DNA of 64,000 bases from Corynebacterium lubricantis DSM 45231 (GCF_000379425.1 NZ_KB902215.1:1-64000), one strand, 5' to 3'. Numbered from the stretch's first letter, positions 27,926 to 37,439 are shown. Numbers and translations: made by a program. Notes: generated by a model not told the origin, from the sequence alone.

Positions 27926-28932
27926 CAGTTCCCCTCCGCGCTCGGTTCAGTGCTCGGCTCTTCTTCGCGATAGTTCAATGGTGGCGGCCCTGACGTCGCG
28001 AGATAGTCAGCGAGCCAATCATTGTAAATGCGCCACCAGGTTCCATCCCTCCGGATTCGCTCCATGGTGGAATTGATTTGGCGCACTAGATTGTCGTTGC
28101 CGAGTTTCACCGCGACACCGTACTGCTGGCGGTACAAGGGCAGGGAGACCATCTCTGTCGAGGGATCCTGGGCTGCCATTCCGGAGAGGATGGTGTCGTC
28201 GGCAAGCACTGCGTCGGCGTGGAATTGCTGCAGCGCGAGCAGGCAATCCGCCCAACTCTCGGTGAGCAACAGGGTCGAGTCGGGTGCCTCGAGGCGCGCG
28301 ACATCGACGGCGGTGGATCCGTTAGCCACGCATACCGTGCCGTGGCCCAACGTGTCCATCGAGCGCACATTGGAACCGCGCGGGACCAACATCCGCAGGT
28401 TGGACTCCAAATACGGGGTGGAAAAGCTCACGCTATTTTGGCGATCCCGACTGATCGACATCGTACGGATCACCATATCCACACGGCCCTGGTTGAGCGC
28501 GTCGGCGCGGTCGTTGGCGTCGACGAAGCGGAAATCAACGTGCGCCGTGCTTCCCAGGACGTCCTGGGCGATCTCACGGGCGAGCTCGATTTCGAAGCCC
28601 TCGAGGTTGCCGTTAATAGGGTTGCGGAAGCTCAACAGGTGCTGAGCCTGATCAACACCGACAATGATTCGGCCGCGTTTCACAAGATCTGGGACGAGCT
28701 CTTCAGGTGAGTCACCAGTGGGCGCAAGGGAGCCTAATGGCTCGCGCTCAGCAAGAGATTGCGCCTGGTGTGCATCTGCGGGCTCTCGAATAGCACCGTT
28801 CGGCAGCGGCGGGCCAGCGCGATACAGCGGAGGCGGCTCGCTGACGGCATAACGATTCGTCGGCGTGCCACACGCGGCCAGACCCATCGCCGCGGCCAAC
28901 ATCAAAGCAATTACTGCCATCAGTTTGCGCAT
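27925..28932 (-). CDS. glnH: GlnH, glutamate/glutamine-binding lipoprotein of the PknG system
   Basis: This is a periplasm-side solute-binding lipoprotein of the amino-acid type. The signal peptide ends in the lipobox LAAC with Cys21. The binding domain includes GRIIVGVDQAQ, GFEIELAREIA and SVSFSTPYLESN. Together with GlnX it senses amino acids such as glutamate and signals to PknG. Start: ATG 28932 overlaps the glnX stop as TGATG, one codon after a possible GTG 28935. Its own stop overlaps the pknG start by one base, so the three genes are translationally coupled. Confidence 0.92.
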   Translation of the reverse strand: MRKLMAVIALMLAAAMGLAACGTPTNRYAVSEPPPLYRAGPPLPNGAIREPADAHQAQSLAEREPLGSLAPTGDSPEELVPDLVKRGRIIVGVDQAQHLLSFRNPINGNLEGFEIELAREIAQDVLGSTAHVDFRFVDANDRADALNQGRVDMVIRTMSISRDRQNSVSFSTPYLESNLRMLVPRGSNVRSMDTLGHGTVCVANGSTAVDVARLEAPDSTLLLTESWADCLLALQQFHADAVLADDTILSGMAAQDPSTEMVSLPLYRQQYGVAVKLGNDNLVRQINSTMERIRRDGTWWRIYNDWLADYLATSGPPPLNYREEEPSTEPSAEGN

Positions 28933-30431
28933 CACATGTACTCCTGGATTCGCGGGCGAATGCCCAACCAGACGGCAAGGACAGAAAGTAACGACAAAAT
29001 CATGACGGAGGCGGCCACCAAATTTGTCGCCGCGAGGCCCTCGTTGATGTACTCGCGCATACTCTCACGGGATTCCGAGATCAGCTGCGACAAAGTGGCA
29101 TCGAGTCGATCAAAGGCCATCGCTGCGGTCGCATCGCGTCCGGCGGGAACGGACTGCGCCGTCAGGATGCGTACGGCTTCCTCGTAGTCGCCGTTCTCCA
29201 TGGCCCCGGTGAGCTGGTAGTGGGCGGTGCTCCAATCCTCCAGGCTCGTCCGGGCAGCGTTGATTAGGTGCTGGTTGTTCTCCGTTGCCGCATTATCGAG
29301 GGCGAACGAAACCTGAGCGTAGGTGTTGTCGAAGGACACCGCCGATTCATTCATGGACTGGCGACGCACCAGGGCGAGTGTTTCGTCGGTACGCGATTCC
29401 TGCGCCGCAATCCGGCTGGTGGTCAGCTCGTCCCATGGCTGCGCCGCATCCTCGAAGCCGCGGGTGCCGGCGAGCCAGGTGCCGTAGTTCGATGCCGAGA
29501 CCCACAAGACGGCGGCCGCCATGAATACCGTCGCGGCGAGAAAGCCTTGGTTTAAGCGGCGGTGCGTGGTCGCGGCCAGCCACCACTGTGCCAGCAGTAG
29601 GAAGAAGATCGCGGCAAGCAATCCAGACAGTGGCACAAGCTGCGGGAACGTCAGGCGTTGTTGCTCCGTGGCCACCTGCTGACGAGTGATGTCGAACAGC
29701 CTGGAAGCCTTGGGTAGCATCCCCTCGCGCATGAGCGATGAGGCATCCGACATGTACGTCGCACCCAGTGGGTTACCCATGCGGTTATTCGCGCGCGCGG
29801 TTTCCACCATGCCGGAATAGATCGGAATCTCGCGCTGGATCTCGGTGACCAGCTCCTGGATCTCGGTGGTCTCGGTGATGTCTGAATACGAGGAATTGGT
29901 CAGGACCTGGTTCGCGGCCACGATGGCGCGGTCGATCGCGGCAAAATATTCACGACGACTCGCAGGCGACTCCGCCCCGAACTCCACGAAGCTGGCGGTG
30001 GCCACGGTATCGGCAGCCGATAACGAGGTATAGAGCACGTGAGAGGAATTACTCATCGGCTCGGTGGCCGTGACCAAGGTGTCCAAGGAGCTCTGCCGTG
30101 TTGCCGAGGACTGCGACATGGCATAGCCGGCGGCGAAGATTGCCAAGGTTAGCAGAATAGAAATCGCCACCATCATGCCGGGGGTGGTGCTGATAAATGC
30201 CCAGGTTCGGCTGAACCACTGTTTGGGTTGAGCGAAAGAATTGGCGATGCGCTGGCGCCACGTTTCCTTCTCTGGTTTCTCCTGGATGCGATCCAGCCAT
30301 GCGTCTTCGCCAGCAGGGTCAAGGCCCTCGCTGACCGGTTGCTCCGGAACGTCGGCGGCATCGTCGATAAGCGTGTCACCGTCGGGCAGTGAGGAAAATT
30401 CTTCTCCCCCTGCCCCTGTGGTACGCGTCAT
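28932..30431 (-). CDS. glnX: GlnX, membrane sensor of the PknG pathway
   Basis: This 499-residue membrane protein is first in the glnX-glnH-pknG operon. After an acidic cytoplasmic N-terminus it has about four membrane helices, near residues 85-105, 275-290, 300-315 and 470-490. Two extracytoplasmic helical regions between them are rich in Ser, Thr and Ala. It has no kinase or transporter motif. It is thought to pass the ligand state of GlnH across the membrane to PknG. The start is ATG 30431. Confidence 0.9.
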   Translation of the reverse strand: MTRTTGAGGEEFSSLPDGDTLIDDAADVPEQPVSEGLDPAGEDAWLDRIQEKPEKETWRQRIANSFAQPKQWFSRTWAFISTTPGMMVAISILLTLAIFAAGYAMSQSSATRQSSLDTLVTATEPMSNSSHVLYTSLSAADTVATASFVEFGAESPASRREYFAAIDRAIVAANQVLTNSSYSDITETTEIQELVTEIQREIPIYSGMVETARANNRMGNPLGATYMSDASSLMREGMLPKASRLFDITRQQVATEQQRLTFPQLVPLSGLLAAIFFLLLAQWWLAATTHRRLNQGFLAATVFMAAAVLWVSASNYGTWLAGTRGFEDAAQPWDELTTSRIAAQESRTDETLALVRRQSMNESAVSFDNTYAQVSFALDNAATENNQHLINAARTSLEDWSTAHYQLTGAMENGDYEEAVRILTAQSVPAGRDATAAMAFDRLDATLSQLISESRESMREYINEGLAATNLVAASVMILSLLSVLAVWLGIRPRIQEYM

Positions 30432-30520
30432 GAATTTACAATAACGCTAATTGTGTCCTTATTACCACCAGGGGAGACATGTCGGGGGTTGTGTTGGAAT
30501 TCCTCGCGTAGTCTAGAACC

Positions 30521-30988
30521 ATGATTGGTGACGGTAATGGTTGGGTTTCAGGCCCCGGTGGCGCCCGGCTCTGGGGCCGTTTCGGGGCTGCTGGGTTGTT
30601 CCTTGTTGCGGGAAATAGAGTTCTCTTGCAGCACCGCGCACCCTGGACCGCGAGCGGCGGAACCTGGGCGCTACCTGGGGGTGCGCGGGATTCGCACGAA
30701 TCTGTGCAGGAGACAGCGCTGCGCGAAGCCGTGGAAGAAACCGCGATTGATACTGCGCTCGTTCGCGTCGTCGACGAAGTTGTCACGGCCGGGCCCTTCG
30801 AGTCTGGCTGGTCCTACACCACTGTCATTGCTCGCACACGCGACGAGGAACCCATTGAAACGCACGCAAACGAGGAATCCTTAGAGCTTCGTTGGGTCGA
30901 ACTGGAAAAAGTCGCCGAATTGCCGCTCCTCCCTGCGTTCAAAGAGTCATTAGAGACACTTTTGTGGCACTCTAGAAGTCATGATTGA
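30521..30988 (+). CDS. NUDIX hydrolase
   Basis: This 155-residue protein has the NUDIX box GGARDSHESVQETALREAVEET (written here as G-x5-E-x7-REA-x-EE) at about residues 51-72, which binds Mg2+ and cleaves nucleoside diphosphate-linked substrates. A TAGTCT box ends six bases before ATG 30521, so the mRNA is probably leaderless. It is divergent from glnX, and its end overlaps the ABC ATPase start by eight bases, which suggests a joint operon. The substrate is unknown. Confidence 0.9.
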   Translation: MIGDGNGWVSGPGGARLWGRFGAAGLFLVAGNRVLLQHRAPWTASGGTWALPGGARDSHESVQETALREAVEETAIDTALVRVVDEVVTAGPFESGWSYTTVIARTRDEEPIETHANEESLELRWVELEKVAELPLLPAFKESLETLLWHSRSHD

Positions 30989-31973
30989 AATTAGTGGCCT
31001 GACAAAGCAATACGGTCAGGTCCGGGCAGTCGATAATCTCACCTTTGATGTAAAACCCGGTGTTGTAACCGGGTTTCTTGGTCCAAACGGTGCGGGTAAA
31101 TCGACTACGATGCGCATGATTCTCGGCCTGGACCGACCAACCGCGGGCACTGCCACCATTGATGGGCAGTCCTACCGCAATATCCGAAATCCGCTTCATA
31201 AGGTGGGTGCTTTGCTGGACGCAAAGGCCACTCACCCGGCGCGCTCCGCGCGTTCGCATCTGTTGTGGATGGCTCAGGCTTCGGGAATTTCAACAAACCG
31301 CGTCGACGAGGTGCTCTCCCTCGTCGGCCTGAGCGATGTTGCCAGCAAGAAGTCTGGCGGATTCTCCCTTGGTATGGGGCAGCGACTCGGCATTGCCGGC
31401 GCCATGCTCGGTGACCCTGAGGTCCTCATTTTGGACGAACCAGTCAACGGCCTCGACCCAGAAGGTATCCGTTGGGTGCGTAGTCTGTTGAAGTCCTTGG
31501 CAGCCGAGGGGCGCACCGTGTTGGTGTCCTCGCACCTGCTCTCTGAGATGGCGCTGACCGCGGACAATCTTGTGGTGATTGGTCGCGGCAAGCTTGTCGC
31601 GGACACGTCGGTGCGTGAGTTCATCAAGGACCACTCCACTGTGACCACGGTTGTGCGCACCCAGCACATCGAGGAATTCAAGCAGGCGCTGGCCAGCGAG
31701 AAGATCGAGTTTAATCAGGAGCTCGACGAGGATTCTCGTCCGACCCTAGAGATTCCGGATCGCTCCTCCGATGAGATCGGCGCCCTGGCATTTTCTACAG
31801 GTGTCATGCTCTCTGAGCTCAGTGAGCGACAGGCCTCCCTGGAAGAGGCATTCATGTCGACCACCGAAGACTCCGTGCAGTACCACGGTGGAATCAGCAA
31901 CGGCCCTGAGGCTGGCCCTGAGGCTGGTACGCAAAACGAAACACAGAACGAAGCACAGGAGGGGGAGCGCTAA
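30981..31973 (+). CDS. ABC transporter ATP-binding protein (ABC-2 exporter type)
   Basis: This 330-residue ATPase has Walker A GPNGAGKST near residues 34-42, the signature FSLGMGQRLGIAG and Walker B VLILDEPVNGLDPEG. It belongs to the drug- or lipid-export group related to DrrA/CcmA. The C-terminal tail after about residue 300 is a low-complexity Glu/Asn/Gln region not found in the core family. It overlaps the NUDIX gene by eight bases upstream and the permease gene by one base downstream, so all three are probably co-translated. Confidence 0.92.
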   Translation: MIEISGLTKQYGQVRAVDNLTFDVKPGVVTGFLGPNGAGKSTTMRMILGLDRPTAGTATIDGQSYRNIRNPLHKVGALLDAKATHPARSARSHLLWMAQASGISTNRVDEVLSLVGLSDVASKKSGGFSLGMGQRLGIAGAMLGDPEVLILDEPVNGLDPEGIRWVRSLLKSLAAEGRTVLVSSHLLSEMALTADNLVVIGRGKLVADTSVREFIKDHSTVTTVVRTQHIEEFKQALASEKIEFNQELDEDSRPTLEIPDRSSDEIGALAFSTGVMLSELSERQASLEEAFMSTTEDSVQYHGGISNGPEAGPEAGTQNETQNEAQEGER

Positions 31974-32707
31974 TGATAGTTCGCAATATTCTCGCGGAGT
32001 GGACCAAGCTGCGCACCACCGCCTCGTTTTGGTGGACATCCGGCCTCATCCTGGCCATTGCCCTCGGCTTTACGGGCCTGACCTTCGGCCTCGGCGATAA
32101 CTCGGTGCTCTTCGGTGCTTCCGAATTCATCATCTCGTCGTTCTGGACCGGCTCGCTGATCGCGATCATCGTCATGGCCACAATGGTGGTGACCACGGAA
32201 TACCGCTTCAAAATTTCCGGCACGAACTTCCAGGTCACCCCGGTGCGCTGGGAAGTGGCGGTAGCAAAGTACGTGCTTTACGCGGTCATCGCCGCCATTT
32301 TGTCCTTCGTGGCCCTTGTGGCCTCGTACATGCTGGCCGATGCGCTCGTCGATGGCGGCTTCGCCTGGACCGAGCAGGAAACCGCGACCCGCGCGTTGTG
32401 GGCCGTGCCGCTGGCAGTGGCCTTGATGGTGATGTTCTGCCAGGGCATTGGCTGGCTCCTGCGCCAGACCGCCGGCGCAATCACCTTGGTCCTGTTCTGG
32501 TGGCTCTTCCTGGAGAGCGCCGTCAGCATGATTCCGAAGGTGGGCGACGCAGTGTACAAGTACCTGCCGATGCATAACATCAACGATTTCGTCATGAACG
32601 CGCCCGGCGCCGACTGGACTATTTGGGAGGCCTTCGGCATCTTCGGTATCTGGGCCGTGGTGCTGTGGATCGCAGGCATCGTCGTGCTCGAGCGACGCGA
32701 TGCTTAA
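31973..32707 (+). CDS. ABC-2 type transporter permease
   Basis: This 244-residue protein has six predicted membrane helices and the ABC-2 N-terminus RNILAEWTKLRTT. It is the membrane partner of the ATPase just upstream, with ATG overlapping its stop by one base. The cargo is unknown. A very strong terminator 28 bases after the stop closes the operon. Confidence 0.88.
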   Translation: MIVRNILAEWTKLRTTASFWWTSGLILAIALGFTGLTFGLGDNSVLFGASEFIISSFWTGSLIAIIVMATMVVTTEYRFKISGTNFQVTPVRWEVAVAKYVLYAVIAAILSFVALVASYMLADALVDGGFAWTEQETATRALWAVPLAVALMVMFCQGIGWLLRQTAGAITLVLFWWLFLESAVSMIPKVGDAVYKYLPMHNINDFVMNAPGADWTIWEAFGIFGIWAVVLWIAGIVVLERRDA

Positions 32708-32734
32708 CGACGATTAAAAGATCCCGCGCAACTT

Positions 32735-32770
32735 AAACGCCACGTCCCTGAGAAAGGGACGTGGCGTTTT
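32735..32770 (+). terminator. Strong terminator after the ABC exporter operon
   Basis: AAACGCCACGTCCCT (32735-32749) pairs perfectly with AGGGACGTGGCGTTT (32755-32769), a 15-bp stem with loop GAGAA and a following T run. Confidence 0.92.
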
Positions 32771-32788
32771 CATTGGGCATACCCCACG

Positions 32789-32930
32789 AGGTGCACTTCG
32801 CATGACTTCTCTCACCGCGACCTGGGCTTTTAGATTTCGCAGTGCGTTAGGTTCGTGCCAGGCGGACCTAATGTCGGGCGAAAAATAAAACCCCAGTTCA
32901 GATAATGGTAATATCTGGCAAACTGCACCT
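32789..32930. repeat. 142-bp palindromic repeat element, copy 2
   Basis: This is a diverged copy of the element at 25342-25483, of exactly equal length. It begins AGGTGCACTTCGCA and ends AACTGCACCT. Shared blocks include the segments GCGACCTGGG, TTTTAGATTTCG, GTGCGTTAGGT and ATAATGGT. Its terminal and inner stems carry mismatches, so it is the older or more decayed copy. It lies between the ABC operon terminator and the end of nptA. Confidence 0.8.
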
Positions 32931-32950
32931 AGTATTAGGAACAAAACTAC

Positions 32951-34084
32951 TTAGCTGGCCAGCGTGAAAATGGCGATGACCAGAGCAGGGATCACAAAGT
33001 AGAAGAATGACATGTAGGTGAAAGCGGCAAGCGTGGATCGCTCAGCAATGCGGCCTGAGAAATCGGCGAGCTTGTAAATGAGTTTCCGCAGTGGCCGGAG
33101 CACGGCCACGGCCAGAGCACCCACCACGTTGAAAGCCACGTGGACAAAGGCGACCTGGGAAGCCAGGATCGGATAATCGCCAGGAGTGGCATAGGCGGTG
33201 AGCACGGCGAGGAAAGTGGTGCCCACGTTCGCGCCCAAGATGATCGAGAGGTAGCCGCGGGCGTCGGAAAGCTTGGCGGTAGCAAAAGGCAGGATCGCGC
33301 TGATCGTTGCGGCGGAGGCCTGGATCAAGATCGTCAGCAGGAAACCGGCTCCGAAACCTGCCAGGGAAGAGCGGTGGGTGGAGTGCCCGAGGATGATCCA
33401 GGCCAGTGGAGTCAGCAGGTGGCGCAGCTGGCTGTCGATAATGCGAATACTAATCAGCAGTGAAACCGCGCCGACGAGGATTGACCACCCACCGTGGAGA
33501 GGAATGAACTGGACCAGTTCGGTGAAAGGCTCCAGACGAAGTGCCTCTCCCTGAATCTCTACCGCCGGCAAAAGCCTGCGCACGACGCCGAAGATCGCCT
33601 CGATGGGGAAGATAATGGCCACCATGATGGTGTTAAACCACATGTGCATGGCGGCGGTGGAATGCGCGATCCGGAAGGCTTCCTTGTTGTGCGCATAGGA
33701 AAATGACACGATCAGGGGAGTCACGGTGGTGCCAATATTGGCGCCCAAAATAATCGGGATCGCCGTTTCCAGCCCAATGACACCGGTGGCAACGGCCGCG
33801 ACCGTCAGCGCAGTGGTTGTCGAAGAGGACTGCACCACCGCGGTGACTAAAAGTCCCACTGCGAGGCCGACAAGGGGATTCTCGGCAAGGTCGAAGATGG
33901 CCTGGGCACTGGATTGTCCGACGTCGTTGACGCCTTGGGCCACAAGATAGACACTGAGAACAAGGAGTAAGACGGCGCCGACGATAGCCGCAATTCTGGC
34001 GGCTTTGCCAGCCGCTGAAAGAGCTACTCTGTCAGTGCCATACTTGATGGGAAACACATCGGAAACGGTGCCGGGTCCGGGCAC
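32951..34084 (-). CDS. nptA: Na+/phosphate symporter, NptA/PNaS family
   Basis: This 377-residue membrane protein carries the duplicated family motifs. QSSSTTTALTVA and GANIGTT are in the first half. QASAATISAIL and GANVGTTFLA are in the second. It imports phosphate with sodium. The start is GTG 34084 with AAGGGAG upstream. The gene stands alone, oriented towards the ABC operon with the 142-bp element between their 3' ends. Confidence 0.88.
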   Translation of the reverse strand: MPGPGTVSDVFPIKYGTDRVALSAAGKAARIAAIVGAVLLLVLSVYLVAQGVNDVGQSSAQAIFDLAENPLVGLAVGLLVTAVVQSSSTTTALTVAAVATGVIGLETAIPIILGANIGTTVTPLIVSFSYAHNKEAFRIAHSTAAMHMWFNTIMVAIIFPIEAIFGVVRRLLPAVEIQGEALRLEPFTELVQFIPLHGGWSILVGAVSLLISIRIIDSQLRHLLTPLAWIILGHSTHRSSLAGFGAGFLLTILIQASAATISAILPFATAKLSDARGYLSIILGANVGTTFLAVLTAYATPGDYPILASQVAFVHVAFNVVGALAVAVLRPLRKLIYKLADFSGRIAERSTLAAFTYMSFFYFVIPALVIAIFTLAS

Positions 34085-34117
34085 TTCAGTGCTCCCTTCA
34101 AGTCTAATTTCATGTCA

Positions 34118-34144
34118 CAGGATCTATTGCAGGATCTATTGCAG
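34118..34144. repeat. Tandem 12-bp duplication at the cls stop codon
   Basis: CAGGATCTATTG occurs twice in direct succession (34118-34129 and 34130-34141), followed by CAG. The cls stop codon (34136-34138) lies in the second copy. It looks like a recent slip duplication and does not alter the protein as read. Confidence 0.85.
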
Positions 34145-35611
34145 CGCAGAGGTCAGCTTCATCACGTTATCGATGTAGCGCCTTGTCCACGGGCGTTCGT
34201 TCCACCGGTCGAGGGTAAGTTCGGAACAAACTCTGAGGTAATTATCCGCTAATACATTCAGTTCTGCCAATAGAGAGCCCTCTGCAACAAAGAGACTGTT
34301 CTCATAGTTCAGCGAAAACGAGCGCATATCCATGTTCGAGGATCCCATGACTGCCAGCTCTGTCGGTTTCCCAGGATCAGCGATCGCAAACTTGGTATGC
34401 AGCACATAGGGTGCAGGGAACTCCCAAATATGCACGCCGGCTTCCAGTAGCTGCTGGTAGTAAGAGGATTGCGCGTGCTGGACCGTGAACTGGTCGGCCT
34501 TCTCTCCCACGAGCAGGTCCACGCGCACACCGCGTTGCGCAGCGGTGGTCACTGCGGTCAGCAGTGATTCGTCGGGGATGAAATAGGGCGAGCAGATGAT
34601 CAGCTGTTCCTTGGCGTGATACATCAGCGAGTTAAATAAGCGCAGGTTGGGCTCGCCGGTGTAGCCGGGACCGGAGGGCACCAACTGGACAACATTGACG
34701 TCTGCGATCGCCGGGTCGTCGTCACTGGGCGGCTCGATCGGCAGGGTTTCGCCGGACTCGGTGTACCAGTCAATGGCGAACATGGTCTCCAGCGAGGTGA
34801 CAATGGGGCCGGTGAGTTCGACCATCACGTCGACCCACTGGCGTCCCGCCTTGACGTGGTTCTTCATCAAGTAGGAGCGGTCAATGAGGTTAAACGACCC
34901 CATGAAACCGACCTTCCCGTCAATGACCACGGCCTTGCGGTGGTTGCGCAGATCCGGGCGGCGGAAGCGGCCTTTCCAAGGGATCAGCGGCATCATCATG
35001 TGCCAGTCAACGCCAATGGCATCGAGGTGTTTGCGGAATTTATAGCGGCGCGGATACTTCCACGACCCGATGTGGTCGAACATGAGGCGGACCTTCACGC
35101 CGCGCTTTACGGCGCGCTCGAGGGCCGAGTAGAAGATCTCGGTGCGGTGGTCGAGGGCTTGGATATAGACCTCAACGTGGACGTATTCCTCGGCCTGATC
35201 GATGCATTCGGCGAGCCGGTTCATGATGGCTTCGTAGTCTGACCAGAGCTTTTTCACATGCCCTTGGGTGGCGGGATAGCCCGTGAGCTGGCGGTTGAGG
35301 TGAATGATGCCGGCGGAGTCGTCGTCAAGCAATGTGCCCGCTGGGATGTCTGGGACGTCGCGCTGGACGTCCTCGATCATCACCTGGGCTTCTTGTTGGA
35401 TGCGGTGGCGGCGACGGTTGACGTAGGAGGAGCCGAGGATGAGGTAGAGCGGGAGGCCGACGATAGGTAAAAACAGGATCAGCAGCAGCCAGGCGTTCGC
35501 CGTGCCGGGCTTGCGACCTTCAGGAACGATTCCGATGGCGGCCACCTTGATTGTGTATTCGGCGAGTAGGCCGATCCATTGCCACGTGGTGAAGTGCGCG
35601 AGTACGTCCAT
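34136..35611 (-). CDS. cls: Cardiolipin synthase (phospholipase D type)
   Basis: This 491-residue protein makes cardiolipin from two lipid substrates at the membrane. Two N-terminal membrane helices (about residues 8-28 and 40-58) precede two phospholipase D modules. The first HKD motif is NHRKAVVIDGKVGFMGS; the second is LHTKFAIAD with GSSNMD. The start ATG 35611 lies three bases after the xthA stop on the same strand, so it is probably cotranscribed with xthA. Confidence 0.92.
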   Translation of the reverse strand: MDVLAHFTTWQWIGLLAEYTIKVAAIGIVPEGRKPGTANAWLLLILFLPIVGLPLYLILGSSYVNRRRHRIQQEAQVMIEDVQRDVPDIPAGTLLDDDSAGIIHLNRQLTGYPATQGHVKKLWSDYEAIMNRLAECIDQAEEYVHVEVYIQALDHRTEIFYSALERAVKRGVKVRLMFDHIGSWKYPRRYKFRKHLDAIGVDWHMMMPLIPWKGRFRRPDLRNHRKAVVIDGKVGFMGSFNLIDRSYLMKNHVKAGRQWVDVMVELTGPIVTSLETMFAIDWYTESGETLPIEPPSDDDPAIADVNVVQLVPSGPGYTGEPNLRLFNSLMYHAKEQLIICSPYFIPDESLLTAVTTAAQRGVRVDLLVGEKADQFTVQHAQSSYYQQLLEAGVHIWEFPAPYVLHTKFAIADPGKPTELAVMGSSNMDMRSFSLNYENSLFVAEGSLLAELNVLADNYLRVCSELTLDRWNERPWTRRYIDNVMKLTSALQ

Positions 35612-35614
35612 ATA

Positions 35615-36412
35615 TCAGCGCACCTCGTCGAGGCTTAGGTCATGGAGGTCGTAGTCCGCGATGACCAGCGTGTGGTCGGATGCCCCCTTACCCTCGCGCT
35701 CGGCGGTGTCTACCCACGCATGTGCTTGACGACGAGCCATGGGCGGCGTGACCAGTTGGAAGTCGATGAGCATGCCTTCGTTTTTCTGAAAGCGCATGCC
35801 CTTGTAATCCCAGTAGGAGTAGGGCTCCTCGTGGGTGATTTGGGTGAGGCCTGATTCCAGCAGCATCTGGAAGGCGGCACGCTCAGGCTCGGTGACGTGC
35901 GTTTTTCCCTCGAAAGCAGAAATGTCCCAGACGTTCTCGTCGCGGGGAGCAATATTGAAATCGCCGGAGAAGACCTGCGGGATCTGCGGGTTGACCGAAT
36001 TGGTCAGCTCGTAGAGGAACTTCAGCTTGTAGTCATAGTGGCTATCGCCGATCTCGCGTCCGTTGGGCACATAGAGGCTCCAGATCTCCACCCCACCACA
36101 GGTGGCGCCCACGGCGCGGGCCTCGAGCGACTGCTCGGCGTCCGGATCTTTGTTGTAGCCGGGCTGGCGGTTGAAGTGGTCCTGGACGTTGTCTAGGCCC
36201 ACGCGCGAGGCAATGGCCACGCCGTTCCACTGGTTATAGCCCACATGCGCGACTTCGTAGCCCGCGGCCTCGAAAGACGCGTAGGGGAACTTGTCGTCCG
36301 AGACTTTCGTTTCTTGCAGGGCGAGCACATCAATATCGTTGCGTTCTAAAGCGCTAATGATGCGCTCGGCACGTGTGCGTACCGAGTTCACGTTCCAGTT
36401 GGCTATGCGCAT
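35615..36412 (-). CDS. xthA: Exodeoxyribonuclease III
   Basis: XthA is an AP endonuclease and 3'-5' exonuclease for base-excision repair. The 265-residue protein has the family motifs WNVNSVRTR, LALQETK with catalytic Glu, LYVPNG, GDFNIAP and the C-terminal SDHTLVIADYD. The start ATG 36412 is preceded by AAAAGGC, 10 bases downstream of the GNAT gene stop. It is part of a minus-strand run def, GNAT, xthA, cls, whose first part matches the order in mycobacteria. Confidence 0.95.
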   Translation of the reverse strand: MRIANWNVNSVRTRAERIISALERNDIDVLALQETKVSDDKFPYASFEAAGYEVAHVGYNQWNGVAIASRVGLDNVQDHFNRQPGYNKDPDAEQSLEARAVGATCGGVEIWSLYVPNGREIGDSHYDYKLKFLYELTNSVNPQIPQVFSGDFNIAPRDENVWDISAFEGKTHVTEPERAAFQMLLESGLTQITHEEPYSYWDYKGMRFQKNEGMLIDFQLVTPPMARRQAHAWVDTAEREGKGASDHTLVIADYDLHDLSLDEVR

Positions 36413-36422
36413 GCCTTTTAGC

Positions 36423-37439
36423 CTACTTTAGGGAAGCCTCCGGAGCGTACGTTGCGTAGCGATGCCTGTGATGTTCCACAAATCCGAGCTTGGAGTACAG
36501 CCCCTGCCCGGCCACATTGGTGGAGATGACCTGCAGGTATGCATGGGTGGCGCCGTGGGCGGCACCCCAGCGCAACATGTGCGTGCCCAACTCGGTGCCT
36601 AGACCTTTTCTGCGGTAGGCTTCTGCGACCTCGACCGCGGAGTAGCCGAGCCACACGCGACCGTCGTCGGTTTCGGTCAACGTTCCACGTGTAATGGCCA
36701 CGGTCTCGCCTTCCGCAGTGAGCAGCCGGCCGAAACCGAGAGTGCCGTCGATGCGGGCGGATAGTTCTTCCAAGGCCGCAGCCGGCAGGGCCTGGCCGCG
36801 GAAGTGGTACATGGACAACCAGTCATCGTCTGGGGTGTCGTCGATGCGGAATTCCAAACTCCCCGCTGCCTCCGTCTTCTCCGGTGCCTCAGGCACCTCG
36901 TCGAGTTCCCGGGTCATCACCACGATCTCTGGGGAAAGCGTCCACCCGGTTTGGGTTTGCACGAGTTTCTCGGCACCCGCCCCGATGCGCTCTGGGATCA
37001 GTAGCTGCACTGGCATGTCACGCGAGCGGTAGAACTCCGTGATCTCCTTGATCGGAACGGGCTCGAAGCCCACCGAATGCCCCAGTGGTGCTGCCGAGTT
37101 GGAGCGCTCCGCGATTTCTTCGCCGGCGCGCGCAAGCCAGCCGCCGAACCACCGCGATTCGCGGCCGGGGAAGGATTTTGCCGTGGCCACCTCTACCGCG
37201 CGAATATCCGAGTTCCTAATCCTGCGCGGCGAGAGCCGTTTAATAATGTGTAGCTCCTCCGGTGTCACCTCGATTTCCTCATGGAACGAGGGATAGCCGC
37301 CTGCTTCCTGCGGGCGCAGGATGAGCGGATCGACGGAGATGACGTGCCCGATGACATCGGAAAAGCCATCGCCAATCTTGCGACGAACCACAACGCGTTC
37401 GCCGACGGAGACAGAATCGGAGCGGAAGAAGCGTGCCAT
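36423..37439 (-). CDS. GNAT acetyltransferase with N-terminal SH3-like domain
   Basis: In this 338-residue protein the first 80 residues (VSVGERVVVRRKIGDGFSDVIGHV region) form a small beta domain. The C-terminal GNAT fold has EVAEAYRRKGLGTELGTHML as the acetyl-CoA loop and YSKLGFVEHHRHRY at the end. The same domain pair sits between xthA and def in mycobacteria. The substrate is unknown. The ATG directly follows the def stop codon. Confidence 0.85.
   Translation of the reverse strand: MARFFRSDSVSVGERVVVRRKIGDGFSDVIGHVISVDPLILRPQEAGGYPSFHEEIEVTPEELHIIKRLSPRRIRNSDIRAVEVATAKSFPGRESRWFGGWLARAGEEIAERSNSAAPLGHSVGFEPVPIKEITEFYRSRDMPVQLLIPERIGAGAEKLVQTQTGWTLSPEIVVMTRELDEVPEAPEKTEAAGSLEFRIDDTPDDDWLSMYHFRGQALPAAALEELSARIDGTLGFGRLLTAEGETVAITRGTLTETDDGRVWLGYSAVEVAEAYRRKGLGTELGTHMLRWGAAHGATHAYLQVISTNVAGQGLYSKLGFVEHHRHRYATYAPEASLK

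Noticed and set aside
26438-27973. Long open frame of 511 codons on the plus strand opposite pknG
   Set aside because: It mirrors the codon pattern of pknG, lacks a ribosome site and has no recognisable protein features.
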